From assembly GCA_023445445.1 (NCBI GenBank), contig JAEXLD010000046.1, positions 1 to 29,682 of the forward strand: a DNA stretch of 29,682 bases, given 5' to 3'. The DNA is from Bacillota bacterium (GTDB taxonomy: Bacteria > Bacillota > Clostridia > Clostridiales > Clostridiaceae). This document shows, one piece after another, positions 7,473-15,860 of this stretch. The notes below the pieces were generated by a model, which ran no database searches, was not told the origin of the DNA, and worked only from the letters and a program-made list of their open reading frames with translations. Both the position numbers and the translations under genes were made by a program. Within the stretch, counting starts at the first letter, position 1, and every line of letters begins with the position of its first letter.

Positions 7473-8987
7473 TTATGCATCTTGTAAGAATAATTTCTTA
7501 AATTCTACAATAGAGTTATCTAATTCTCTCTTTATCTCATCAGTTAAAACTTTGCCTTCACATATTCTCTTTAATAAATCTCTATTGTGAGTATCCATAT
7601 ATTCTAAAAGTTCTCTTTCAAATTTTCTCACATCATTAACTTTAATATCTGATAGCAAATCATTAACCACAGCATAAAGAATTGCAATTTGCTTTTCTAC
7701 AGCCATAGGTGAATATTGATCTTGCTTTAACACTTCTACTAGTCTCTTACCTTTTTCTAATCTTTTCTTAGAATCTTTATCTAAGTCTGATCCAAATTGA
7801 GCAAAGGATTCAAGTTCTCTATATTGAGCTAATTCTAATCTTAAAGTTCCTGAAACTTGTTTCATCGCCTTAATTTGTGCATTCCCTCCAACTCTTGATA
7901 CAGATATACCAGCATTAACTGCAGGTCTTTGTCCAGAATGGAATAAATCTGATTCTAGGAATATTTGACCATCTGTAATTGAGATAACATTTGTTGGTAT
8001 ATAAGCAGTTACATCACCAGCAAGGGTTTCAATTATTGGAAGAGCTGTTAATGATCCTCCTCCATTTTCTTTAGATAACTTTGCAGCTCTTTCTAAAAGT
8101 CTTGAATGAATATAGAATACATCTCCAGGATAAGCTTCTCTACCTGGCGGTCTTCTAAGTAAAAGTGACATAGTTCTATAAGCCACTGCATGCTTAGAAA
8201 GATCATCATATATTATAAGTACATCTTTTCCTTGATGCATAAAGTATTCACCCATACTACAGCCTGCATAAGGTGCTAAATATTGAAGTGGAGCTGATTC
8301 TGATGCTGTTCCACTTACAACTATTGAATAATCTAAAGCACCAAATTCCTCTAAAGTATTTACTATATTTGCAACTGTTGATTGTTTTTGTCCAATAGCA
8401 ACATATATACAAATTACATCTTTTCCTTTTTGGTTTAATATAGCGTCTATTGCTATAGCTGTTTTCCCTGTTTGTCTATCACCTATTATAAGTTCTCTTT
8501 GGCCCTTTCCAATAGGTATCATAGAATCTATTGCCTTTATCCCTGTTTGTAATGGTTCATTTACAGAACTTCTGTCAATAATACTAGGTGCTGAAACTTC
8601 TATAGGTCTATACCCAGAATTATTTATTGGACCCTTTCCATCAATAGGTTCACCAAGAGAATTTACTACTCTTCCAAGTAAAGCTTCTCCAACAGGAACT
8701 TCAACTATTTTATTAGTTCTTTTTACTATATCCCCTTCTCTAATGCCTTCTTCTGATCCTAAAAGAACACAACCTACATTATCTTGTTCTAGATTTAATG
8801 CCATACCGAAAACATTATTTGGAAACTCTAATAATTCGCCTTCCATACAATCATCTAACCCATAAACTCTAGCTATACCATCACCAATTTGTATAATGGT
8901 TCCTGAATCTACTGTTTTTATTTCTTTTTCATATCTTTCTATTTCCCTTTTAATTATGGAAGTTATTTCTTCAGGCTTAATATTCAT
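7473..8987 (-). CDS. atpA: F1F0 ATP synthase alpha subunit
   Basis: Non-catalytic nucleotide-binding F1 subunit. The 504 residues are full length. The P-loop is GDRQTGKTA (169-177), followed by VLIIYDDLSKHAVAYR and LLRRPPGREAYPGDVFY with the arginine-finger region SVSRVGGNAQ. The ATG start has an AGGTGAAGG-type site upstream. It begins 10 bp after the atpH stop. Downstream lies the repeat-containing gap before atpG. Confidence 0.98.
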   Translation of the reverse strand: MNIKPEEITSIIKREIERYEKEIKTVDSGTIIQIGDGIARVYGLDDCMEGELLEFPNNVFGMALNLEQDNVGCVLLGSEEGIREGDIVKRTNKIVEVPVGEALLGRVVNSLGEPIDGKGPINNSGYRPIEVSAPSIIDRSSVNEPLQTGIKAIDSMIPIGKGQRELIIGDRQTGKTAIAIDAILNQKGKDVICIYVAIGQKQSTVANIVNTLEEFGALDYSIVVSGTASESAPLQYLAPYAGCSMGEYFMHQGKDVLIIYDDLSKHAVAYRTMSLLLRRPPGREAYPGDVFYIHSRLLERAAKLSKENGGGSLTALPIIETLAGDVTAYIPTNVISITDGQIFLESDLFHSGQRPAVNAGISVSRVGGNAQIKAMKQVSGTLRLELAQYRELESFAQFGSDLDKDSKKRLEKGKRLVEVLKQDQYSPMAVEKQIAILYAVVNDLLSDIKVNDVRKFERELLEYMDTHNRDLLKRICEGKVLTDEIKRELDNSIVEFKKLFLQDA

Positions 8988-8997
8988 ACCTTCACCT

Positions 8998-9537
8998 CTA
9001 TTCTGTTTTAAGCATTAATTCTTTTAGATCATCTAACTTAGATTTTACTGTTCCATCTATAACATCATTATTAACTCTAACATATATTCCACCTAGAATT
9101 TTTTCATCAATAATTTGTTCTAAGATTACATGCTTTTTATATTTTTCCTCTAAGGTCGATATTAGATTACTAAACTCTTCTTCAGTTAATGGAATTGTAG
9201 TCTTAACTATACCCTTTAAAGTATTTTTTCTTTCTAGATCTATCTTTTCCATTTCTACTAATTTTTCTTTTAAGTAAAGTATTCTATCTTTTTCAATAAG
9301 AATTAATAAAAATGATAATAATTCTTCATCTATATGACCTTTAAAAATATTAATAAAGGTCCTCTTTTTCTTTTTCGTACTAATTTGAGGGTGCTTGATT
9401 ACTTCATAGAAATCTTTATTTGTCTCTATAAGATTACATATTTCATGTAAATCATCTAGATACTGTTGAACTTTACCTTTTTCTTCTGCTACCTCATATA
9501 AGGCTAGAGCATACCTACGGTCTAAATATTCATACAT
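8998..9537 (-). CDS. atpH: F1F0 ATP synthase delta subunit
   Basis: Peripheral stalk protein joining the top of alpha3-beta3 to subunit b. The 179 residues show the family pattern: an N-terminal helical domain beginning YLDRRYALALYEVAEEKGK and a C-terminal domain with IDEKILGGIYVRVNNDVIDGTV. The ATG overlaps the atpF stop codon (TAATG), implying translational coupling. The gap to atpA is 10 bp. Confidence 0.95.
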   Translation of the reverse strand: MYEYLDRRYALALYEVAEEKGKVQQYLDDLHEICNLIETNKDFYEVIKHPQISTKKKKRTFINIFKGHIDEELLSFLLILIEKDRILYLKEKLVEMEKIDLERKNTLKGIVKTTIPLTEEEFSNLISTLEEKYKKHVILEQIIDEKILGGIYVRVNNDVIDGTVKSKLDDLKELMLKTE

Positions 9538-10025
9538 TATGAATTACCTACCTTAGTAATAAATTCTCCAATAATCTCTCTATTCTTTTCTTCATCAATA
9601 TTCTTTTCTATAACTTTTTTAGAAAGTTCAATAGCTAAGTCTATAGCTTCCCTCTTTAATTTATCTTCAACTTTTTCTTTTTCTCTATTAATCTCAACCT
9701 TAGCTCTCTCTATAATTATCTTAGCTTCTTGCTGTGCTTCAGCAACTATTTCATCATATACCTTTTCGGCTTTTTGTTTATGTCTTTCTGTAATTAATTT
9801 ACCTTCTTCTCTAGCATTTTTTAACATTCTTTCATTTTCTATAGCTATCATTCTAGCTTTTTCTGCTTCTTCATCAGCATAATCTAATTTATCGTTTATA
9901 AGATTTTCTCTCTCATCGATAATGCCTTGAACTTTTTCAAAGAAGAAGTGCTTCATAACTGCAAAAAGTATAATAAAATTTATTATAGTCGCAATAAGGG
10001 TGCTAGGGTTTATTTCCATTAACAT
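9537..10025 (-). CDS. atpF: F1F0 ATP synthase subunit b
   Basis: Membrane-anchored peripheral stalk. The 162 residues have one N-terminal membrane segment (about 8-28) followed by a long, highly charged coiled coil, and a C-terminal delta-binding region. The ATG at 10025 has GGGAGG eight bases upstream, which favours it over the in-frame ATG two codons later. It overlaps atpH by one base and follows atpE by 33 bp. Confidence 0.95.
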   Translation of the reverse strand: MLMEINPSTLIATIINFIILFAVMKHFFFEKVQGIIDERENLINDKLDYADEEAEKARMIAIENERMLKNAREEGKLITERHKQKAEKVYDEIVAEAQQEAKIIIERAKVEINREKEKVEDKLKREAIDLAIELSKKVIEKNIDEEKNREIIGEFITKVGNS

Positions 10026-10058
10026 ATATAATCGCCTCCCTTCTGGAGTACTAAGGTA

Positions 10059-10289
10059 CTATTTTACTCCAACAAATATTAAAAGGATTGATACTAATAA
10101 ACCATATATAGCTGTTGCTTCTGCGAATGCTGCTCCAAGCATTAATGCAGTTGTTATTTTTCCACTAGCTTCTGGTTGTCTTGCTATTCCTTCAACAGCC
10201 TTTCCTGTTGCATTTCCTATTGCAAGGGCTGCTCCTATACCTACTAATACAGCAATTGCTGCTCCTAATGCTCTCATTGATAATTCCAT
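10059..10289 (-). CDS. atpE: F1F0 ATP synthase subunit c
   Basis: Proteolipid forming the rotor ring. The 76 residues make two membrane helices around the polar loop ARQPEASGK. The ion-binding carboxylate is Glu57 in AFAEATAIYG. In Na+-coupled rings such as Ilyobacter tartaricus a Gln in helix 1 and a Ser/Thr right after the Glu bind sodium; here the aligned positions are Ile24 and Ala58. Proton coupling is therefore predicted. AAGGAGG precedes the ATG. Its neighbours are atpB and atpF. Confidence 0.97.
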   Translation of the reverse strand: MELSMRALGAAIAVLVGIGAALAIGNATGKAVEGIARQPEASGKITTALMLGAAFAEATAIYGLLVSILLIFVGVK

Positions 10290-10351
10290 AATAAAATCCT
10301 CCTTAAAATAAATACATTTTTATAATTTAAAATAATAAACTTTTTTTGTGA

Positions 10352-11050
10352 TTAATGTTCTGTATGACCTGAGTGATCTGCTATCATTTTTATATTTATC
10401 ATAGTTAACATAATAAATATAACTGTTTGGATACCACCATCAAATACGTCAAAGTATGCATGTAATGGTACTGGTATTCCTAGTTGTGCTATAAATCCTA
10501 TATGACCTAACGCTTCATAACATAACTCAACTAAAAAAGTTGCAGCAAGTATATTACCAAATAGTCTCAGTGCCAATGAAACTGGAAGCATTATTCTTTC
10601 CAAAATATTAATTGGTGTTATTATTGCAATAGGGAAGGTATATCCTCCAAAATAGCTTTTTAATCCGTATTTTCTTATGGTGTAATATTGAACCATATAG
10701 AAAGTTACTAAAGCCATTCCTACTGTTACACTAAAACTTTTTGTTGGAACTGGTAGTCCAAATAAGCCTGTTAAATTCATAAATAATAAGAATGTGGCTA
10801 GACTCCCAATGAAAGGAAGAATATCTAAAAATTCTTCTCCCATATTAGCTGTAACTACATTTTTTAATGTAGTATAAATATACTCCACTACCACTTGCTT
10901 TTTATTAGGTCTAAGTTTTAAATTTCTAGTTGCCCATATTGCAATAGCTGCAACAATAAGAATTATTATCCATTGCATAACTATTTCTGGAACTATATCA
11001 ATTTTTATGGGTCCAATATTAAAAGACCATAATGGTTTCAGTGGTTCCAC
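10352..11050 (-). CDS. atpB: F1F0 ATP synthase subunit a
   Basis: Membrane stator that forms the ion half-channels beside the c-ring. The 232 residues contain five to six hydrophobic segments. The essential arginine is Arg162 in SLALRLFGNILA, equivalent to Arg210 of E. coli. The GTG start at 11048-11050 immediately follows the TAG stop of atpI, and the Shine-Dalgarno AAGGAG lies within the end of atpI, so translation is coupled. The C-terminus ends in a His/Asp-rich tail (ADHSGHTEH). Confidence 0.97.
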   Translation of the reverse strand: MEPLKPLWSFNIGPIKIDIVPEIVMQWIIILIVAAIAIWATRNLKLRPNKKQVVVEYIYTTLKNVVTANMGEEFLDILPFIGSLATFLLFMNLTGLFGLPVPTKSFSVTVGMALVTFYMVQYYTIRKYGLKSYFGGYTFPIAIITPINILERIMLPVSLALRLFGNILAATFLVELCYEALGHIGFIAQLGIPVPLHAYFDVFDGGIQTVIFIMLTMINIKMIADHSGHTEH

Positions 11051-11413
11051 CTAATCACTTCCTTTCTCCTTCCTTAACCAATAAATTACTACTAATAAAA
11101 AATGGGTTAAGTATCCTGAAATATAGAATAAAAGTTGTATTAAATTATTTAAAAATGGTAATGCTATTAAAATAATAGCAATTATTCTAAATACATAACT
11201 TAGTGGTAATAATATCTTTTTATCCTTTAACAAGGAATATTCAATAACTAGTCCATTAATGGAAGTATTAATTAAAGAAATCATTAAACCAAGAAAAAAT
11301 ATAAGAGCCACTTTTAAATTAAAGACTAGAGATAATATAAGTACAAAAATGAAACCAGCTATTAAATCATATTTCATCATATTGAAAATAGTATTTTTCA
11401 TTTCTCTACTCAT
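11051..11413 (-). CDS. atpI: ATP synthase protein I
   Basis: Small membrane protein that helps assemble the c-ring or insert F0. The 120 residues have four hydrophobic segments separated by short charged loops, typical of the poorly conserved AtpI family. Identification rests mainly on being the first gene of the atp operon directly before atpB. An AGGAGTG site precedes the ATG. The atp promoter must lie in the AT-rich region upstream (11414-11756). Confidence 0.85.
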   Translation of the reverse strand: MSREMKNTIFNMMKYDLIAGFIFVLILSLVFNLKVALIFFLGLMISLINTSINGLVIEYSLLKDKKILLPLSYVFRIIAIILIALPFLNNLIQLLFYISGYLTHFLLVVIYWLRKEKGSD

Positions 11414-11756
11414 TTTATCTTCACTCCTAACTAACTCCTGTTATTATATTACTCTAAAATAATTAATGAAAACCTTAAATAAGTTTATTTAACAGATTAT
11501 TACTTAATTTTACATGATTATAAGAATTTATATCTGTTTTGCTTAAGTAAATTCATTATTTTTCCTATTATCTTTAAATATAGCTTAAATTTAGCCCTTT
11601 CCTTCATTTTTCTGAATATTTATTTTTAAATTTATTTTTCAGTCATCCTCTGATAACATTTTCATATTTTTTTTTTAGTTTTTACTAGTTTTATTTTTGC
11701 TTACTTTTATAAAAAAAATGTATTCTTTATATAATTAAAAATTATTTTTTTATTTG

Positions 11757-11792
11757 AAAAATGCATAATTAATTAATAATTTATGCATTTTT
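11757..11792. terminator. AT-rich palindrome downstream of thiolase
   Basis: The 12-bp perfect arms AAAAATGCATAA (11757-11768) and TTATGCATTTTT (11781-11792) enclose a 12-nt loop, with A- and T-tracts at the ends. It may be a second thiolase terminator. The AT-rich stem makes this uncertain. Confidence 0.4.
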
Positions 11793-11848
11793 ATTTTTAA
11801 TTTATTTTTATTATTCTCTAAAACAAAATATATAATTCATAAAATTTA

Positions 11849-11876
11849 AAATGCCCTCGAATAATCGAGGGCATTT
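11849..11876 (-). terminator. Terminator after thiolase
   Basis: The 12-bp perfect stem AAATGCCCTCGA (11849-11860) with TCGAGGGCATTT (11865-11876) has a four-base loop and is followed on the minus strand by TTAAATTTTATG. It starts 16 bp after the thiolase stop. Confidence 0.85.
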
Positions 11877-11891
11877 AAATAAATCTTAAAT

Positions 11892-13073
11892 CTATTCTCT
11901 TTCAACTATAAGTGCAGTTCCCATTCCTCCACCTATACATAAAGTTGCTAAACCTTTTTTAGCATCTCTCTTTTGCATTTCATGAAGTAATGTTACTAAT
12001 ATTCTTGCACCTGATGCTCCAACTGGATGTCCTAACGCAATAGCACCTCCATTTACATTAACCTTATTCATATCAAAGTTTAAATCTTTTGCAACAGCTA
12101 AACTTTGAGCTGCAAAGGCTTCATTAGCTTCTATTAAATCTAAATCTTCTATTTTTAAGTTTGACACTTCTAATGCTTTCTTTGTTGCATAGAATGGTCC
12201 ATATCCCATAATTGCTGGATCTAATCCTTTTTGACCATAAGATACAATTTTAGCTAACGGAGTAATTCCTAACTCTTTTGCTTTTTCAGCACTCATAACT
12301 ACAAATGCTGCAGCTCCATCATTTATTCCTGATGCATTACCAGCAGTTACAGTACCATCTTTAATAAATGCAGGTCTTAATTTTGCTAAGCCTTCTATAG
12401 TAGCACCAAATCTTGGGAATTCATCTGTATCAAATACCTTTGGTTCACCTTTTCTTTGAGGTATTAAAACTGGAACTATTTCTTCTTTGAATTTTCCAGC
12501 CTTTATAGCTGCTTCAGCCTTTAATTGAGAATTTAAAGCAAATTCATCTTGTTCTTCTCTACTTAAGTTCCATTGTTTAGCTATGTTTTCTGCAGTAACA
12601 CCCATATGATAATTATTAAAAGCATCCATTAATGCATCATTAAGCATTGAATCTACCATTTTTCCATCGCCCATTCTTTGACCCCATCTAGAAGTCTTTA
12701 ATAAGTATGGTGCTTGAGACATATTTTCTGCTCCTCCAGCAACGATTATATCAGCATCGCCTGCCTTAATCATTTGAGCTGCTAATGAAACAGTTCTAAG
12801 TCCTGATCCACAAACCATATTAATTGTCATAGCTGGAACTTCTACAGGTAATCCAGCTTTAATAGTTGCTTGTCTAGCAACATTTTGTCCAAGACCAGCT
12901 TGTATTACATTACCCATTAAAACTTCTTCAACTAATTCGCCTTTTATCCCTGCTCTGTTTACAGCTTCCTTTATAACTAAAGCGCCTAAATCTGCTGCTG
13001 AAACATCCTTTAAAGTACCACCAAATGAACCTACTGGAGTTCTTACAGCACTTGCAATTACAACTTCCCTCAT
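11892..13073 (-). CDS. thlA: Acetyl-CoA C-acetyltransferase (thiolase)
   Basis: Condenses two acetyl-CoA to acetoacetyl-CoA, the entry step of clostridial butyrate and solvent formation. From the chosen start it has 393 residues, the standard length of biosynthetic thiolases. The acyl-accepting cysteine is Cys88 in NMVCGSGLRT; the other catalytic residues are His349 in ALGHPVGASGAR and Cys379 in CIGGGMGTA; NEAFAAQSLA is present. A GTG two codons upstream (13079) is too close to the AGGAG site; the ATG at 13073 is eight bases away and gives MREVVIASAVRT. It has its own promoter with a Rex-like operator and its own terminator, so it is monocistronic. It sits between wecB and atpI. Confidence 0.97.
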   Translation of the reverse strand: MREVVIASAVRTPVGSFGGTLKDVSAADLGALVIKEAVNRAGIKGELVEEVLMGNVIQAGLGQNVARQATIKAGLPVEVPAMTINMVCGSGLRTVSLAAQMIKAGDADIIVAGGAENMSQAPYLLKTSRWGQRMGDGKMVDSMLNDALMDAFNNYHMGVTAENIAKQWNLSREEQDEFALNSQLKAEAAIKAGKFKEEIVPVLIPQRKGEPKVFDTDEFPRFGATIEGLAKLRPAFIKDGTVTAGNASGINDGAAAFVVMSAEKAKELGITPLAKIVSYGQKGLDPAIMGYGPFYATKKALEVSNLKIEDLDLIEANEAFAAQSLAVAKDLNFDMNKVNVNGGAIALGHPVGASGARILVTLLHEMQKRDAKKGLATLCIGGGMGTALIVERE

Positions 13074-13104
13074 ATTCACATCTCCTTTAATTTAATCTTA
13101 TGAA

Positions 13105-13122
13105 TTGTCAAATAATTAACAC
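13105..13122. promoter_or_regulatory. Probable Rex (redox) operator at thiolase promoter
   Basis: TTGTCAA-ATAA-TTAACAC on the plus strand matches the Rex consensus TTGTTAA-N4-TTAACAA at 12 of 14 defined positions. It lies 6 bp downstream of the -10 box, where bound repressor would block initiation. Thiolase genes are known Rex targets in clostridia, with repression relieved at a high NADH/NAD+ ratio. Confidence 0.65.
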
Positions 13123-13128
13123 AATTAA

Positions 13129-13156
13129 ATTATACCACTTTGTCCCTTTTATTCAA
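13129..13156 (-). promoter_or_regulatory. Thiolase promoter
   Basis: The minus strand shows TTGAAT (13151-13156), a 16-bp spacer, then TATAAT (13129-13134), with TGG before the -10 giving an extended -10. This is one of the strongest promoter matches in the window and suits a highly expressed gene. Confidence 0.75.
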
Positions 13157-13187
13157 CCCAATTATCTTAATTATTTTATTTTTTTAA

Positions 13188-14339
13188 TTATCTAATAAAC
13201 TCTTTAATGGCTATATTGCTTATTCCAAAATAATTTTCTATAATATCTACAATTCTTTTTGATGCATATCCATCTCCATATGGATTAGCTGCTTTACTCA
13301 TTTTTAGGTATTGGTCTTTATCTCTTATTAAAGAATTAGCTTCGCTTACTATTTTTTCTATATCTGTTCCAACTAATTTAACTGTTCCATATTCTACTGC
13401 TTCTGGTCTTTCTGTAACGTCTCTTAATACAAGAACTGGTTTTCCTAAGTGAGGTGCTTCTTCTTGTAATCCACCTGAATCAGTCATTACCATAAAACAT
13501 TTATTCATTAAATTATGAGTTTCTTTAGTATCTAATGGTGGAAGTAAATGTATTCTATCTTTATTTCCTAATTTTTTTGTTACTACATCTTTTACTATTG
13601 GATTTAGATGAACTAAATACACTAATTCAACATCATTATTCTCTTCAACTATTTTATTTAAGGCATCACATATATTTTCTATTCCTTCTCCCCAGTTTTC
13701 TCTTCTGTGAGCAGTTATCATAATTACCTTTTTATTTTCAAAATCTATTTTATTTAATAATTCATTTTCAAATTTATAGTTTTCTTTAACAGTATGACTC
13801 ATAGCATCTATAACAGTATTTCCAGTTATAAAAACATCACTTTCTTTAATACCTTCTCTTAAAAGATTTGCTTTAGAACCTTTTGTAGGAGCAAAGTGTA
13901 AATCCGCTAGAGATCCTGTAAGCTTTCTATTCATTTCTTCTGGGAAAGGAAAATATTTATCAAAAGTTCTAAGTCCAGCTTCTACATGACCTACTTTTAT
14001 TTGTTGATAAAAGGCTGCAAGAGCTCCTGAAAAAGTAGTTGTTGTATCACCATGAACTAATATCATATCTGGTTTTTCTTTAGTAAAAACTTCCTCTAAT
14101 CCTTCTAATACTTTATTAGTTATACCAGTTAATGTTTGTTTGCTTTTCATTATATTTAAGTCAAAATCTGGTGTTATATCAAATAAATCTAAAACTTGAT
14201 CTAGCATCTCTCTATGTTGTGCTGTAACACAAACTTTAGATTCAATTCCTTCTCTTTTTTCAAGTTCTTTTACTAAAGGAGCCATTTTTATTGCTTCAGG
14301 CCTTGTTCCAAATATCGTAATTATTTTTTTCTTTTCCAT
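13188..14339 (-). CDS. wecB: UDP-N-acetylglucosamine 2-epimerase (non-hydrolysing)
   Basis: Interconverts UDP-GlcNAc and UDP-ManNAc, supplying ManNAc for teichoic acid linkage units or surface polysaccharide. The 383 residues are full length. GTRPEAIKMAPL is present at the N-terminus; likely catalytic residues are Asp98 (HGDTTTTF), Glu120 (HVEAGLRT), Glu134 (FPEEMNRK) and His211 (TAHRRENWGEG). The UDP-binding segment is TDSGGLQEEAPHLGKPVLVLR. The ATG has GGGAGG upstream. In Bacillus the homologue mnaA also lies between upp and the atp operon, so the order is conserved. Confidence 0.96.
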   Translation of the reverse strand: MEKKKIITIFGTRPEAIKMAPLVKELEKREGIESKVCVTAQHREMLDQVLDLFDITPDFDLNIMKSKQTLTGITNKVLEGLEEVFTKEKPDMILVHGDTTTTFSGALAAFYQQIKVGHVEAGLRTFDKYFPFPEEMNRKLTGSLADLHFAPTKGSKANLLREGIKESDVFITGNTVIDAMSHTVKENYKFENELLNKIDFENKKVIMITAHRRENWGEGIENICDALNKIVEENNDVELVYLVHLNPIVKDVVTKKLGNKDRIHLLPPLDTKETHNLMNKCFMVMTDSGGLQEEAPHLGKPVLVLRDVTERPEAVEYGTVKLVGTDIEKIVSEANSLIRDKDQYLKMSKAANPYGDGYASKRIVDIIENYFGISNIAIKEFIR

Positions 14340-14407
14340 TTAAGGTTCCTCCCAATATATTGTACATATTAATAATCTCATATTTATTATCTTATACATC
14401 TAATTTC

Positions 14408-14436
14408 ATTATACACATTATGTATTAATTAAACAA
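14408..14436 (-). promoter_or_regulatory. Likely wecB promoter
   Basis: On the minus strand TTGTTT (14431-14436) is followed after 17 bp by a perfect TATAAT (14408-14413). The -35 is only a half match. It lies downstream of the upp terminator. Confidence 0.5.
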
Positions 14437-14462
14437 ACATCTTACTTTTTAACTTAAAGAAA

Positions 14463-14480
14463 AAACCCCTATCGGAGTTT
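14463..14480 (-). terminator. Terminator after upp
   Basis: On the minus strand AAACTCC-GATA-GGGGTTT forms a 7-bp stem including one G-U pair and is followed by TTTTTCTTT. Upstream, at 14510-14525, a smaller hairpin AGTTGT-TTAG-GCAACT precedes it. This gives the same two-hairpin arrangement as after atpC. Confidence 0.75.
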
Positions 14481-14538
14481 CTTCTTTAAACTATTAACTA
14501 TATATTTGAAGTTGCCTAAACAACTCCTTGAAGATAAA

Positions 14539-15168
14539 TTATTTAGTTCCGAATAATCTATCTCCTGCATCTCCAAGTCCTGGAACTATATATCCATGTT
14601 CATTTAATTTCTCATCTATTCCTGCAACATAAATATCTACATCTGGATGTTGCTTTTGTACAAATTCAATTCCCTCTGGAGAACCAATTAAGCACATTAA
14701 TCTTAAATTCTTAGCTCCTCTTTTCTTTAACATAGTTATTGCATCTGCAGCTGAACCACCTGTTGCAAGCATAGGATCCACTACAATTATATCTCTTTCT
14801 GCTATATCTTGAGGCATTTTACAAAAATACTCAACTGGTTGAAGAGTTTCTTCATCTCTATATAATCCTATATGTCCAACTTTTGCTGCTGGTATAAGTT
14901 TTAACATACCATCTACCATACCTAAGCCAGCTCTTAATATTGGTACTATTGCCATCTTCTTACCTGAAAGCATCTTGCATTTAGTTTTACAGATTGGAGT
15001 TTCTATTTCTACTTCTTCAGTGCTTAAATCTCTAGTTACTTCATATGCCATTAGCATAGAAACTTCCTCTACTAATTCTCTAAAATCCTTAGAACCTGTA
15101 TCCTTACTTCTAATAAAAGCTAGTTTGTGTAATATTAATGGGTGATTAATTTGAGTTACTTTACTCAT
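14539..15168 (-). CDS. upp: Uracil phosphoribosyltransferase
   Basis: Pyrimidine salvage enzyme forming UMP from uracil and PRPP. The 209 residues are standard length. The PRPP-binding loop VVDPMLATGGSAADA (about 129-143) is perfect; PILRAGLGMVDG and the C-terminal uracil-binding segment GYIVPGLGDAGDRLFG are intact. AGGAGG lies upstream of the ATG. It follows rpiB by 42 bp and is probably cotranscribed with it; a terminator follows. Confidence 0.98.
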   Translation of the reverse strand: MSKVTQINHPLILHKLAFIRSKDTGSKDFRELVEEVSMLMAYEVTRDLSTEEVEIETPICKTKCKMLSGKKMAIVPILRAGLGMVDGMLKLIPAAKVGHIGLYRDEETLQPVEYFCKMPQDIAERDIIVVDPMLATGGSAADAITMLKKRGAKNLRLMCLIGSPEGIEFVQKQHPDVDIYVAGIDEKLNEHGYIVPGLGDAGDRLFGTK

Positions 15169-15210
15169 TTAAATTCCTCCTATAGCATTAATTTTTTTTA
15201 TTATTTAATA

Positions 15211-15663
15211 TTATTTGTTATACTTTTTTTCTATTTCTGAAATCTTGTTAATTCTATCTTGGTGTCTTCCACCTTCAAATTCAGTATTTAAAAAGGTATT
15301 TACTATATCTAAAGCTAATCCTGGTCCAACTACTCTTTGTCCTAATGTCAATATATTGGCATCATTATGCTCTCTTGTGGCATGTGCACTAAATGTATCT
15401 GAACATAGGGCTGCTCTAATTCCAGGTACTTTATTTGCCGCAATTCCAATGCCTATTCCAGTTCCACAAATTAGGATACCAAAATCATATTCTTTTGCCA
15501 CTACAGCTTCTGCTACTGGTAATGCATAATCTGGATAATCACAAGAACTATTTGAATTAGTTCCAAAATCTTTAACTTCATACCCTTCTTTTAATAGAAA
15601 GTTCTTAATTTCTTCCTTAAGTTCAACGCCTCCATGATCAGAGCCAATTGCTATTTTCTTCAT
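15211..15663 (-). CDS. rpiB: Ribose-5-phosphate isomerase B
   Basis: Interconverts ribose 5-phosphate and ribulose 5-phosphate in the pentose phosphate pathway, supplying PRPP precursors. From the chosen start it has 150 residues, the family norm. Active-site residues are visible: Asp9-His10 (GSDHGG), Cys66 (GILICGTGIGIGIAANK) and His99-Asn100 (TREHNDANIL). A longer reading from TTG at 15678 includes the Shine-Dalgarno GGGAGG, so the ATG at 15663 is the true start. It lies 42 bp before upp. The low-molecular-weight phosphatase gene often found beside rpiB in Firmicutes is absent here. Confidence 0.96.
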   Translation of the reverse strand: MKKIAIGSDHGGVELKEEIKNFLLKEGYEVKDFGTNSNSSCDYPDYALPVAEAVVAKEYDFGILICGTGIGIGIAANKVPGIRAALCSDTFSAHATREHNDANILTLGQRVVGPGLALDIVNTFLNTEFEGGRHQDRINKISEIEKKYNK

Positions 15664-15833
15664 TGCTACTCCTCCCAACTATAATATTATATAAATATGA
15701 TCCATAAGATTAGCTATCATGTATCATTACTTTATATAATAACTATCTTATTACCATACTTAAAACCTAAAGGAAAGAATCTATAAAAATTTTTCATTAG
15801 TATAATTTTATAAATTCCTAGATTATAAAAAAA

Positions 15834-15848
15834 GGGGAAGGTTTCCCC
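15834..15848 (-). terminator. Terminator after ywlC/sua5
   Basis: On the minus strand GGGGAA-ACC-TTCCCC forms a 6-bp, mostly G-C stem followed by TTTTTTTATAATC. It starts 13 bp past the ywlC stop. Confidence 0.82.
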
Positions 15849-15860
15849 CTCCCTCCCTAA

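Larger units (their letters stand above)
11414..11891. other. AT-rich intergenic region with atp operon promoter region and thiolase terminators
   Basis: A 478-bp stretch without a gene. From the thiolase side it holds the 12-bp terminator at 11849-11876 and a second AT-rich palindrome at 11757-11792. The rest, about 340 bp of very AT-rich DNA, must carry the atp promoter. Several TATAAT-like boxes occur on the minus strand, one about 30 bp before atpI with a weak TTTTCA box 18 bp upstream, but none stands out. I see no ORF or convincing riboswitch. Confidence 0.5.

Noticed and set aside
11414..11756. Specific atpI promoter
   Set aside because: Several TATAAT-like boxes occur, but none has a convincing -35 at 16-18 bp, so a single promoter could not be called.
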